From: Vespula vulgaris
Lineage: Eukaryota > Arthropoda > Insecta > Hymenoptera > Vespidae
Reading direction: 5' to 3'
Assembly (NCBI RefSeq): GCF_905475345.1
Contig: NC_066586.1
Span: forward strand, 11,489,900-11,553,899
Length of the DNA stretch: 64,000 nucleotides
Shown here: piece by piece, positions 12,701 to 23,015 of the stretch
Position numbering within the stretch: position 1 is the first letter of the stretch
Layout of the letters: every line of letters starts with the position of its first letter
Notes under the pieces: model-generated
What the model saw: the letters and a program-made list of their open reading frames with translations, nothing else
Told to the model about the DNA's origin: nothing
The model's database searches: none
Made by a program: the position numbers and the translations under genes

Positions 12701-15700
12701 TGTGAAGATCTTGGTCGTGCCGCAAGAGAAGCAGAAGCCGGTGTGAGAAAACAAAGAAGATTAATTAAAACACAAGTTCTAAGGCATTTAGTCGCAGGTG
12801 CTAGAGTCGTTAGAGGATTGGATTGGAAGTGGCGGGATCAAGATGGTGTGCCACCAGGTTTATATTTTGTATATTATTCTTGACATGAAATCTGTACAGA
12901 CTAGTAACGTCTTTTCTTTTTTTTTTTTTTATCTTTTTAAATCAGGCGAAGGTACAGTTACAGGAGAACTTCATAACGGTTGGATAGATGTAACATGGGA
13001 CCATGGTGGCTCTAATTCATATAGAATGGGAGCAGAAGGCAAATACGACTTAAGATTAGTTGGTACTTGTATAGACGTGGATGGTGGAGCTAAAGGTAAA
13101 AGTGGTGGAGGAGTATTAACGGGAAGAAAATCTAGTAGTACTCCTAGTTTACCTGATTGTACTGATACAGCTATACGAGGCTCAGTAGCTTCAACTGATC
13201 AAGCAGCGAGTGCTGACAATCTTGCAGCTAAGGTATAATATAATAACATAATTTTGATCAAATATTCGTAATTAAATAGTAAACTTTGTAGAAATATATA
13301 GAAAATATAGAACTATATAGAATTTGATTAAAAGTAGAATTATTTAATGCAAATAGCAAGCAGCTGAATCGATAGCAGAAAGCGTATTATCAGTTGCTCG
13401 TGCCGAAGCAGTAGTAGCTGTAACTGGCGAAGGTGGAGCAAATTCAACAGGGGAACTTTCTGTTGTATTACATCCAAGGCCCGATACTACAGTTACAAGT
13501 GATTTAGCTACTATTGTCGAAAGTCTTGCTCTTAACACGGATTGTCCAGCAAATAGTAATAGTAATCGCGCTTCTAGTAGTTCAAAATCATTATTTGCTG
13601 CTGTTCGAGGAAATAAGGTATAAAACTTACATCACTCATATACTGTTACTGTAATATATAGTAATGGGGATATGAAATACTATATTGTTATTTATATCGT
13701 GATATTTCAGCCCGGTGGGGGATTATTGAGTTTGGAAGCCGCAGAAGTATTAGATCGTATGAGAGAAGGAGCTGATAGATTGCGTAATAATACGAACAGC
13801 TTCCTGAGTGGTGAATTGCTTGGTTTGGTGCCTGTTCGGATCAGTGTGTCTGGAGAGACAGATGAAAGTTCACTTAGAATTAAGCCTGTGCCAAGACATC
13901 ATCCTGGTATCACGGATGGTATGTTTTATTTCATTTTTTCGTACTTTTCATATGCGACAGACACAGTACAATCCAAATGTCGACAATTCATTAGCATACC
14001 TACTTTTCTTTTTTTTATATTTTACATAATCCGAATTAAATCACTTGTCAATTTTCTCGTCCTCACCTTGTGAAATTGTGGGTACTCACGAAGTTCAGTT
14101 TTATTCTCCAATTAGCTGGTAAAGAATGCAGTCGGGACAAAGAAGCTAGCTCATCTGCCCAAAATACTACAGGAGGTTGTCCTGTAGTGGTTACGAATCC
14201 TATGTCTGTGTCTGTGCCCAATCTTGCTTGCTCTGACACTAACAATACTTTGGAACCAGCGGCCGCCACCGGCTTACTGGAAACGTTTGCTGCAATGGCT
14301 AGAAGGCGAACGTTAGGTCAGTTCATAAATAATAATGCATGTAAGCATGTTTTCTTTGTGATTTGTATCATACATAAAATTATGTAATATTTCTAACAAG
14401 CGATAATAGAGAATAGTTTATAAGTTTATTCGATTGTAAGAAACAATCCATTAATTCGCAAGTTATGCTATCGTCATTTAAGCACCAATTGTTTCAGGGC
14501 CTACAGGTGGACAGCATATAGCTTCTAATTCTAATACTGGTTCTAATCCACGTGGACCCAACTCGGTTTCAAGCCTTGTTCGATTGGCACTAAGTCCTAA
14601 TTTTCCTGGTGGTTTACTTAGCACTGCTCAGAGTTATCCAAGTTTAACTAGTAGTAGTCAAGTTGCTGGTAGTGGAGTCACAACAACGACTGGAGCAGGA
14701 TTAGGACAAGCACTTACTATGTCACTTACGAGCACAAGTAGTGATAGTGAACAGGTAAAAACTAATCTGTTTCGACTTAGTATCGTTATTATTGCAAATT
14801 AGTTAAAAAAAAAAAAAACAAAAAAAAGATTGTAACTATGTAAAAGAGCTAAAAATTACTTAGATAACACCTTTCTCCTTAATGTAATGAGCAGTTGTGG
14901 CTTCAGGTTAGTCTCGAAGATTTTTTGGAGTCTTGCAGTGGAGTTGCAGGCTCTAGTGCAGGTGGTGGTAGAACTACTGGCGGTCCTACACTTCTTACCG
15001 AATTAGAGGATGACGAAGATGGTGTATTGGAAGAAGAGGAAGATAATGATGAAAATGATCAAGAAGTAAGCAAAAGAATTTCCAATGACATTTAATACGA
15101 ATATGCCATTGATACGTACGTCTTACGCTTAATTGTAAATTGTAAAAATTGTAGGAAGATGATGAAGAAAATGAAGAGGAAGGTGATGGTTGTGAAGGAG
15201 AGTATGAAGAAGTTATGGTCAGTCGTAATTTATTAGCAGCGTTCATGGAAGAAGAAGCACCACAAAGCAGCAAGAGACGCGCATGGGACGATGAATTTGT
15301 TCTAAAACGTCAATTTTCTGCTCTCATTCCTGCTTTTGATCCAAGACCCGGTAGAACTAATATAAATCAAGTATGTTCTCTCCTTTCACATTGTTAGTTA
15401 TCGTTTTAATTGCTTAATAAGATACATTATGCAATATTATAACGTGATGTTGTAAATAGACAACAGATTTGGAAGTTCCACCACCTGGTAGTGAAACACA
15501 AACAAGTACGCGAGTTGGATCATTACCAATGCCAAGACTCTCATTAACATTAAAAGGTCCAGGACTTCCAGGTATACCAGACGTAGAGTTACCGCTTTTA
15601 GAACCACACGCCAGTATCTTCCAAGCAGTTCAAGAACTGATGCAATTAACAGAATTAGGCAGTCGTCAAGAAAAATTAAGAAGAATATGGGAACCAACAT

Positions 15701-17948
15701 ACACGTAATATGGCTATTTATTTTTAAAACATTTTATTTGTCTGGTATAGATTTTATTAACAATTATCTACCCAGCAGCTATATTAGATCTATATCTAGT
15801 AACTCGTGAAGAATATTAAATAATTTTCAATAATATTTTTCCCCGAGAATTTAACGATATTTTTATTTACAGTATAATATATAAAGAGGCCAGAGAAGAA
15901 GAATCATCTGGTAGGGCAACCCCAATAGTAACGCTGTATTCTCGTAATTCTACACAAAATACAAACGCATGTACGGTAGAAGATGTTTTGCAATTGTTAA
16001 GACATGTGTTTGTCTTGAGTACTACTCGTGATGATGGTAGAAACAACGTATCAGACATTGTAGAATCAGAGGATGCAATGTGTTGGGTACATCCAGATGA
16101 TTTTACCTCAAAAAAGATAACAAACAAAGTAGTACAACAAATTCAGGACCCATTGGCTTTAGCTGCTGGTGCATTACCAAATTGGTGTGAAGAATTAGCA
16201 AGAAGCTGTCCATTTTTGTTACCTTTTGAGACTAGGCGATTATATTTTAGTTGCACTGCATTCGGTGCATCTCGATCTATTGTTTGGTTGCAAACGCAAA
16301 GAGATGCTGTTCTTGAAAGGCAGAGAGCGCCCGGATTGAGTCCACGACGCGACGACAGTCACGAATTTCGCGTGGGTAGGCTTAAGCACGAAAGAGTCAG
16401 TGTACCAAGGGGAGAGAAACTATTAGACTGGGCTGAACAAGTATTAAAGGTATGATATCGTATATGCTTGATATCGGCTTGTTAGAACTATAACAAATTT
16501 TATGTAAATATGATTATCAAACGATATATTTTTATTGTTTAACATTAGGTACATGCAAGCCGTAAGAGCATATTAGAGGTCGAGTTCGTTGGTGAGGAAG
16601 GTACTGGCTTGGGACCAACCTTGGAATTTTTTGCACTAGTTGCAGCAGAATTACAACGTAAAGATTTAGGCCTTTGGCTATGCGACGACGAGGAATCGTG
16701 CGATAATCAGCAAACGTGTGTCTCTGGAGAGCAGGTGCGTCCAGCTGGATATTATGTTGTACGTCCTAGTGGATTGTTTCCTGCCCCTCTACCTCAAGAT
16801 TCTACAGCTTGTGATCGTGCTGTCAGATATTTTTGGTTCCTTGGTGTATTTTTGGCTAAAGTTCTCCAAGATAATAGATTAGTCGATCTACCGTTATCTC
16901 GTCCCTTCTTAAAGCTAATGTGTCGTGGTGATATTACAAATAATGTAAATGAAAAAATCGGTTTAACTGGTGTTACACAAGAAAGCATGTCGTCTAGTAT
17001 GTCGAGTAGTTTCATCTCAGAGGAAGGTGAGGCCGACGCAGCTTATTCGTCATTAGAACCTTCGCCATGGTACAGTGGTCTACTGGATATCGAAGATCTC
17101 GTTATTGTCGATCCAGTGAGAGGTGATTTCTTAAAGGAGATATTAAATAGAATGGCCAAGCGTGATAGGACACTTTCCGATGGACGAAGTTCTGCCGATG
17201 AAGAAACATCATTATGCATCACTCATCCATCTGGAACATCAATAGCTATAGAGGATCTGGCTTTGACTATGACGTATTCTCCAAGTTCGAGAGTTTTTCA
17301 ACACGATCAGGTGGAATTAATAGAAGGAGGATCAGAGATTTCTGTAACTGTTGAGAATGCTAAAGAATACGCTGATTTAACGAATACTTACTGTTTGGAC
17401 CGGGGGATTTGCAGGCAGCTTGAAGCATTTAAATCTGGCTTCTCTAAAGTTTTTCCCATGGAAAAATTACATGCCTTCAGTCCAGAAGAAGTGAGAGCTA
17501 TGCTGTGCGGTGAACAAAATCCACAATGGACTAAAGAAGATTTGCTCAACTATACAGAACCAAAACTTGGTTATACAAGAGAAAGGTAAATGGTAACATT
17601 TGAATATTCTTTATTTTCCGTCGTCTGTTAGTATCTTAATATCAATTTATTTTTTCCCCGTGTAGTCCTGGATTCCAACGATTTGTCAATGTACTAGTAT
17701 CACTAACTGGTCCAGAGAGGAAAGCTTTCCTACAATTTGCTACTGGATGTTCAGCATTACCTCCAGGGGGCTTATGTAATTTGCATCCTAGATTGACGGT
17801 TGTACGCAAAGTAGATGCTGGATCTGGCGGTTATCCTTCCGTTAATACTTGCGTACATTATTTAAAATTGCCAGAATATCCTACGGAAGAAATTTTGAAA
17901 GAACGATTATTGGCTGCTACCAGAGAAAGAGGGTTCCACTTGAATTAA
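6731..17948 (+). CDS. HECTD1: HECTD1 orthologue, HECT-type E3 ubiquitin ligase
   Basis: Constitutive coding exons: 6731-6870, 6952-7186, 7301-7641, 7728-8787, 9895-10291, 10751-11017, 11090-11643, 11725-11999, 12117-12369, 12479-12857, 12946-13232, 13357-13617, 13711-13918, 14116-14316, 14498-14754, 14907-15065, 15155-15370, 15460-15704, 15873-16449, 16549-17585, 17666-17948. They total 7632 nt, 2543 residues (human 2610). The N-terminus ([12 protein letters not shown]) starts directly after an acceptor and matches vertebrate HECTD1. An armadillo-like region is followed by ankyrin repeats (about 377-484), a Sad1/UNC-like beta-sandwich (about 1120-1260), a MIB/HERC2 domain (about 1285-1340, WRDQDG to [13 protein letters not shown]), a Ser/Gly-rich linker, an acidic stretch (about 1725-1780) and a C-terminal HECT domain from about 2090. 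The predicted ubiquitin-accepting cysteine is Cys2512 (codon 17850-17852) in SVNTCVHYL. Vertebrate HECTD1 acts in cell migration and neural tube development. The linker before the HECT domain (exon at 15873) is shorter than I recall in human. Confidence 0.95.
8968..9090 (+). CDS. HECTD1: Candidate in-frame cassette exon of HECTD1 (123 nt, 41 codons)
   Basis: This lies inside the 1.1 kb intron between exons 7728-8787 and 9895-10291. It is flanked by a good acceptor (ttcacag) and a donor (gacg/GTAACG), both in phase 0, so its 123 nt insert 41 codons without disturbing the frame. The reading is free of stops, rich in Pro and Lys, and starts [16 protein letters not shown]. Its GC content is much higher than the AT-rich intron around it. 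The main protein reads through without it. Optional inclusion is inferred; no transcript evidence is available here. Confidence 0.65.
10526..10561 (+). CDS. HECTD1: Candidate in-frame microexon of HECTD1 (36 nt, 12 codons)
   Basis: A 36-nt segment between exons 9895-10291 and 10751-11017, bounded by acceptor ctacag and donor gaag/GTAGGT. Exon joining leaves phase 1 on both sides, so inclusion inserts 12 residues ([12 protein letters not shown]) in frame; skipping reads SENRGEF as in vertebrate HECTD1. This is inferred from splice sites and phase only. Confidence 0.55.
14892..14909 (+). other. HECTD1: Tandem splice acceptors 12 nt apart in HECTD1
   Basis: Two AG acceptors, ending at 14894 and 14906, both keep the frame. 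The upstream choice would add Leu-Trp-Leu-Gln before [11 protein letters not shown] used the downstream site for the main model. Confidence 0.5.
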
Positions 17949-18989
17949 ATGTTTCTGCTCAAGCAAGGAACTATTTTATAGCAAAAAGAAATACTCGTTC
18001 GCTAACTGCGCGATTTGAACTTATTTGGCAGATTCAAATGTGCAATTTAGATATGAAAACTCAGTACGGCCTTTAAGTGTTACTTGACAATTACGTCAAA
18101 CCGTGTCCAATGAAAAATAATACAGTTGTAAGTGATAATGATGTACGTAGCCTGGAACGGAAGCATTGTGTTTACATTATACTCTTTCTATATATATATA
18201 TATGTATATCAAAGGATTCTCACTTATTAGAATACAAAATTAAGAATCATAGAATTGAATGTTTAGCAGTATAAGGTACTGTTAAATGTATTCACACGAG
18301 GGCTTATTCACGTAACTATATAAACGAAATATTTAATTAAATCCTATATTTATCGTATACTGCATAGTGAGTGATATTAGCTCTCTTAATGATTTATTGC
18401 TTATATTACATGCTCACTAGTCATTGGTAACTTACACGATCGTGTAATAAGGAGAGTGTATTGCATCTCTAACTGTTTCATCAATTTCATTTGGTAATGT
18501 CAAGTATCTTTTTATCTGGGCCCTCGATTACGGTTCCATAAATTTCAACAACAAGAATTTATCGAACCAATTATATTTTACACAATGTCTGCGTACTTTA
18601 GCAGACGAATTATTAGGTAATATTATGTTCTATTTGTAACATAAAAGGATCTGTTAATTTATTATATATTAGTTATTACAAGAGGAGCAACAAATTTACA
18701 TTTTATACATAAACAATAGTTTATTCCAGTCTGTTCCAGGTATTTAACGTACAGCATATTGCAAGTTTTGTCCAACATGAGAGAATGTATTTTCCCATAA
18801 AACGTAATATTTGCGAGTGTTTTCAAGTGTATTTGCTGTCTTTATGGAACAAGAACTTTACAGTTCCTCAAATTTAGAACAAATGTTCGTACTATCTTTT
18901 GTGAAATATTGTTGTGCTTGGAAAATGATTCATATGAGATGCAATTTCGAAGAAAATTTATATTTTCTTTATGAAAATATTTCAGTCAT

Positions 18990-18995
18990 AATAAA
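18990..18995 (+). terminator. HECTD1: Candidate HECTD1 poly(A) signal
   Basis: AATAAA about 1.04 kb after the HECTD1 stop codon, in a 3' UTR-like context. Confidence 0.35.
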
Positions 18996-19716
18996 GCATT
19001 GTGCTATTAGCATCACATAAAAGTGATGGAAATCAAAATTGTCTGCAGAAATGCTAAGTTATTATTATTATCACTATCAAAGTGATGTCTTTCAGCATCC
19101 AGACCAATTATTACAGCTTCTAAACATCTGTCCTTCTAACAAAGTGTCTTTACGCGGTTGTTATATCTTTAAAACTTAAGTATCGTCAGAAGTGAAATTT
19201 CCAAAACAAAGCGAACCAAGTATATAATTTGATTTTAATGCGAGCGTTATAGAAACTTTGTAAAACCAAGCACTCTGCATCTTTGTACAATATGCTACTT
19301 AATGCTCACAAAATAATTCTATTTGTAGGCAAAAATCAGTATGATTGTAATAATAGTGTTTAGGGAAAAAGATATAAAAATAATATAATTGTCAGAAAAG
19401 GTGAGTGAAAATATTGACATGAAGAATAGTTACTATTACTGTAATATAAATTATTAATGAATCTTGGGGAGAAGAATAAAAGGAAAAAAAAAAAAAAAAA
19501 AAAAAACGTTATGAAGTATATATGTTGTTTAACGTTTGCATTTTTACTGGATCTATAATTAATTATGAGCGAATTAGACAAAGCTAAATGTTAATGATTT
19601 TATGGGTTTTCAGTTATATTGTATGACTTTTTAAACGCGCAGAATTATTACTAGCTTCCAAGTATTAAATATAATTGTACAGTAAAACTTTCAAAAAGAT
19701 TTTTCAATATTCTAAT

Positions 19717-19722
19717 TTTATT
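19717..19722 (-). terminator. Candidate malate dehydrogenase poly(A) signal
   Basis: TTTATT on the plus strand reads AATAAA on the minus strand, about 290 nt past the stop at 20013-20015. Confidence 0.35.
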
Positions 19723-20012
19723 ATGCTCGATTAAATCTGATGGCTTACATTACATAGAAAAAGTTTATCTATAAATGTAAAACGATATTTAAAACAACGA
19801 TTATCAAATCGAATTTGAACTTTTGTTCAAATTTTTTACTGATATTTGTAATATTAATTCCCTCAATGGTAAATTATCATTCTTTAACAATAAGAAACAA
19901 TTATTCCCATATCTCCTTATATATTATCTATGTACAACAAATTAGATATTTCTTATAACTTGGCTGGTATAGACTGTTTCTTTTCCAAAATGTAATCTTC
20001 TGCAGATTCTAG

Positions 20013-21590
20013 TCAATTCTGAAGGATATTATTTGCTTCTTTGTACTCATCTTCCAATTCCCGGGCTGTGATTTTTAGTTTATATTGAGCAAATTCACTC
20101 ATTGGAAGTCCCTATAAAGTAATAAACAATTTTTATTTCAATTAAAAGATACAATCTATTTGTAAGAAGTAATATAATGTAGAATGTGCTTAATATAATG
20201 AAATATTGAAGTAACAATGATTGAAGGATTATATAAGTAATACGTACTTGGACAATCTTGTATTGTTTATCTTTTATGGTAACAGGAAAAGAGAAAACAA
20301 GGTTCTTTGCTATACCATAGCTTCCATCCGAAACAACACCCATGCTCACCCATTCACCTGGTTTGGTTCCTACCCACCAATCTCTCATATGATCTGCTGC
20401 AGCTTTAGCTGCTGACATAGCAGATGACATTTTTCTTGCTGCAATTACGGCAGCTCCGCGTTTTTGGATTGTTTCTACAAAAGTAGTATCTAACCAATCG
20501 TTATCATTTATTACAGATGGTACACTTTTAGTAGACTCCCCGAAATCTACAGTAGCATGCGTCGCATCAGGATATTGAGTTGAGCTATGATTGCCCCAAA
20601 TAATAACATTTTTTACTTTATCAACCTATAGATAGTAGAACGCCGAGATTGTTGAAAGACGTTTATTGTAGATTAACAAAATTATATCTCTATTAGGAAT
20701 ATTAGTTTACCTGAACTCCTAATCGAATTGCTAAAGCAGCTTTTGCTCGATTTTGATCTAATCTAGTCATAGCTGAGAAATTTTCTTTTGGAATAGATGT
20801 TGCGTAATGTGCACATATAAGAGCATTTGTATTAGCTGGATTTCCAACGACCAACACTTTTACATCTTTACGTGCATACTTATTTAGAGCTTCACCTTGT
20901 ACCTTGAAAATCTCAACATTGGCAGCTAAAAGATCTTTGCGTTCCATTCCTTCTTTACGTGGCATGGAGCCAACTAAGAAAGCAGCAGCTACGTCATTGA
21001 AAGCTACAACTGGGTCAGTTGTTGGTACAATTTCTGTGAACCAAATTGTTTATAGCATTATATTTTCTTTTTAATTGTATTCCTACTAACTTTATATTTA
21101 TTTTTTTACATTTTTTGAAATCTAAAAAGAAAGTAATTTTCTATTATATAGCCAAATTCAAATAAGCTTTCTTGTTCATATATTTAACTTATACAGTAAT
21201 AGTAAAAAAAAAAAAATGATTAATATCAATATATGAAGATACTACATTGTTGTATGTAACACATTATATATAATATTTATTTTATGTAACATGTTAGCTA
21301 CCTATAAAGAACATAGCTTTAATATGAATATAAAAGTTATATATTGGAAATAAGAAAGTAAATATTAACAAAAATTATAATTTAGTCGATTTACCTCTAA
21401 TAAGAGGAAGCGCCAAATCCTCAAGTTCCATAATTACTCCATCTAAAACTTTCATCATGGGTGGTATATCCAATAATTTAAGATTAACTGGTTGTTCTGG
21501 ACCAAATATTGATCCCGATGAAATATGATATAATAAAGAATAAGCAATTTGGCCAGCAGCCCCAGTTACAACAACATTTATCGGCTCCAT
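20013..21590 (-). CDS. Mdh1: Cytosolic malate dehydrogenase
   Basis: Four minus-strand coding exons: 21395-21590, 20711-21033, 20248-20625, 20013-20111. They total 996 nt, 331 residues (human MDH1 has 334). It interconverts malate and oxaloacetate with NAD in the cytosol, part of the malate-aspartate shuttle. The N-terminus carries the dinucleotide-binding glycine motif [13 protein letters not shown] with no mitochondrial presequence, which marks it as the cytosolic form. Further signatures are [13 protein letters not shown] (substrate arginines on the mobile loop), [29 protein letters not shown], and [11 protein letters not shown] with the proton-acceptor histidine at about residue 186. The ATG at 21588-21590 follows directly after an acceptor; an upstream untranslated exon ends at 22126 with an in-frame TGA ahead of the join. 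The gene converges with HECTD1 and diverges from Sac1. Confidence 0.95.
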
Positions 21591-22125
21591 CTGAAATCAT
21601 GAAAAAAATGATATTTTTAATTATATAATTAACTAATATATAGATTTATAATAGAAAAATGATCAGTTAAAAAAGTAATGTGGATCTATAATATATTATA
21701 AATTAATAAAATTATGGAATATTTATAATTTACAACTTTAAGTAAATAAACTTAAAATTAATCATATGGAGCAAATTTGCACAATGGCAAATTTCATTAA
21801 ACAAGTAATAAAATCTATTCAAATAAATAGTTAGATTACAAAAAGAAAAAAAAGGTGATAATTAAATGTTACATTACAAATGATCTTATAAGGAGCGAAG
21901 GTCAAATGTAGGATATATTAATGATAAAAGTACTTGACAAAAATTACCAAATTTTAAGTTATTAATTATCTCAAAATATTTATAATATTTTTAAAACAAT
22001 AATTACAATAAATACAAAAAGCTTATCTTATTACGAATTAAATTCATAATTTTACAATGTAATTATTCAATTTTATTGATAAAATTCGATGGAATATTCC
22101 TACAAAAAAATGGTGGAAATATTAC

Positions 22126-22230
22126 CTCGTATGTTTGATCAAGCAATGACGTTCAATCACTCCAATAATGCACTGGATAGTAAATTTAACAAGGACACTG
22201 GAGTTCAATTATTTCTATCCGGCCAATAAC
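22126..22230 (-). other. Mdh1: Candidate malate dehydrogenase 5' UTR exon and promoter side
   Basis: The 3' boundary is a good minus-strand donor (acgag/GTAAT) at 22126. The 5' limit is not visible. CCAAT at 22223-22227 may mark the promoter. Confidence 0.4.
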
Positions 22231-22707
22231 AACGTAGATCTCTTCTATATTGCTATAAATAGTACAATCTGATGTTTCATATAAAATGTATATACTCCAT
22301 ATATTTTGCTAAAATTTATAAAAATAGATTATTCTTATCAGATATGCTGTTTATACAAATGCACTAACTTTTTTTTCAGTTTATAATTAGAAGCAAACTA
22401 AGTTCCTGTTTTCATCAAAATCATATTAATGTCTGTATCGTAATGGTACCATAAGACTTAAATTATACAGTTAAATATTCATAAATTTTGTTGTGAAAAA
22501 TATATTTTTACGATGTGAATTTTCAATTATAATTACTCGAAATAGAAAGAGATTTTACTATAATATATAACCGTTCATAGATTTACAACATTTAATCATA
22601 CATATAATGTAATTATAATATTGTAACTATAATTATAATGTTTTTAATTATTTGAATATTTTTTTTATAAAACTGCAATTATTAAATATTTTATTTCACA
22701 TTCACGG

Positions 22708-22736
22708 ATTGGATAAGCACTTTGACATTAGCCAAT
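22708..22736 (+). promoter_or_regulatory. Paired CCAAT boxes upstream of Sac1
   Basis: ATTGG at 22708-22712 and CCAAT at 22732-22736 face opposite ways, about 20 bp apart and 280 bp ahead of the Sac1 ATG. This is typical of TATA-less housekeeping promoters (NF-Y sites). It rests on short motifs only. Confidence 0.35.
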
Positions 22737-23015
22737 CACGAAAGACATCAGTGCATCGAGATAGTTCTGCGTGAGAAAATCAACCGTAACCTAACTACAG
22801 TGATCATTGTGTTGTAATTCTCACAAATAATGCTAGTTGTAAAATTAAATTGACAATAACTTGCCAACACATTTTTTAGGCATATTTCTCTTACTACTTT
22901 CATGGTTTCATATGTGTGATTGATTGCGAGTTATAATACGATTACAATACATTTTATTTAACGATCTTTTTTTCCGAGATTTGCATAAATTTATAATTAT
23001 TGCATTACACGCAAT

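Larger units (their letters stand above)
17949..20012. other. Convergent 3' UTR region of HECTD1 (+) and malate dehydrogenase (-)
   Basis: About 2 kb of AT-rich sequence with no supported gene. Plus-strand AATAAA at 18990-18995 may end HECTD1 mRNA. Minus-strand AATAAA, read from TTTATT at 19717-19722, may end the malate dehydrogenase mRNA. A poly-A run lies at about 19483-19506. Short ORFs here are low-complexity chance frames. Confidence 0.5.
21591..23015. other. Divergent 5' regions of malate dehydrogenase (-) and Sac1 (+)
   Basis: This holds the first intron and untranslated exon of the malate dehydrogenase gene (minus-strand donor at 22126/22125) and the 5' flank of Sac1. CCAAT-type boxes occur near each expected promoter: CCAAT at 22223-22227 for the dehydrogenase side, and ATTGG (22708-22712) with CCAAT (22732-22736) for the Sac1 side. 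The rest is AT-rich, with no ORF I would call. Confidence 0.5.

Noticed and set aside
17849..18076. 75-codon ORF overlapping the HECTD1 stop
   Set aside because: It is a different frame of the last HECTD1 exon running into the 3' UTR.
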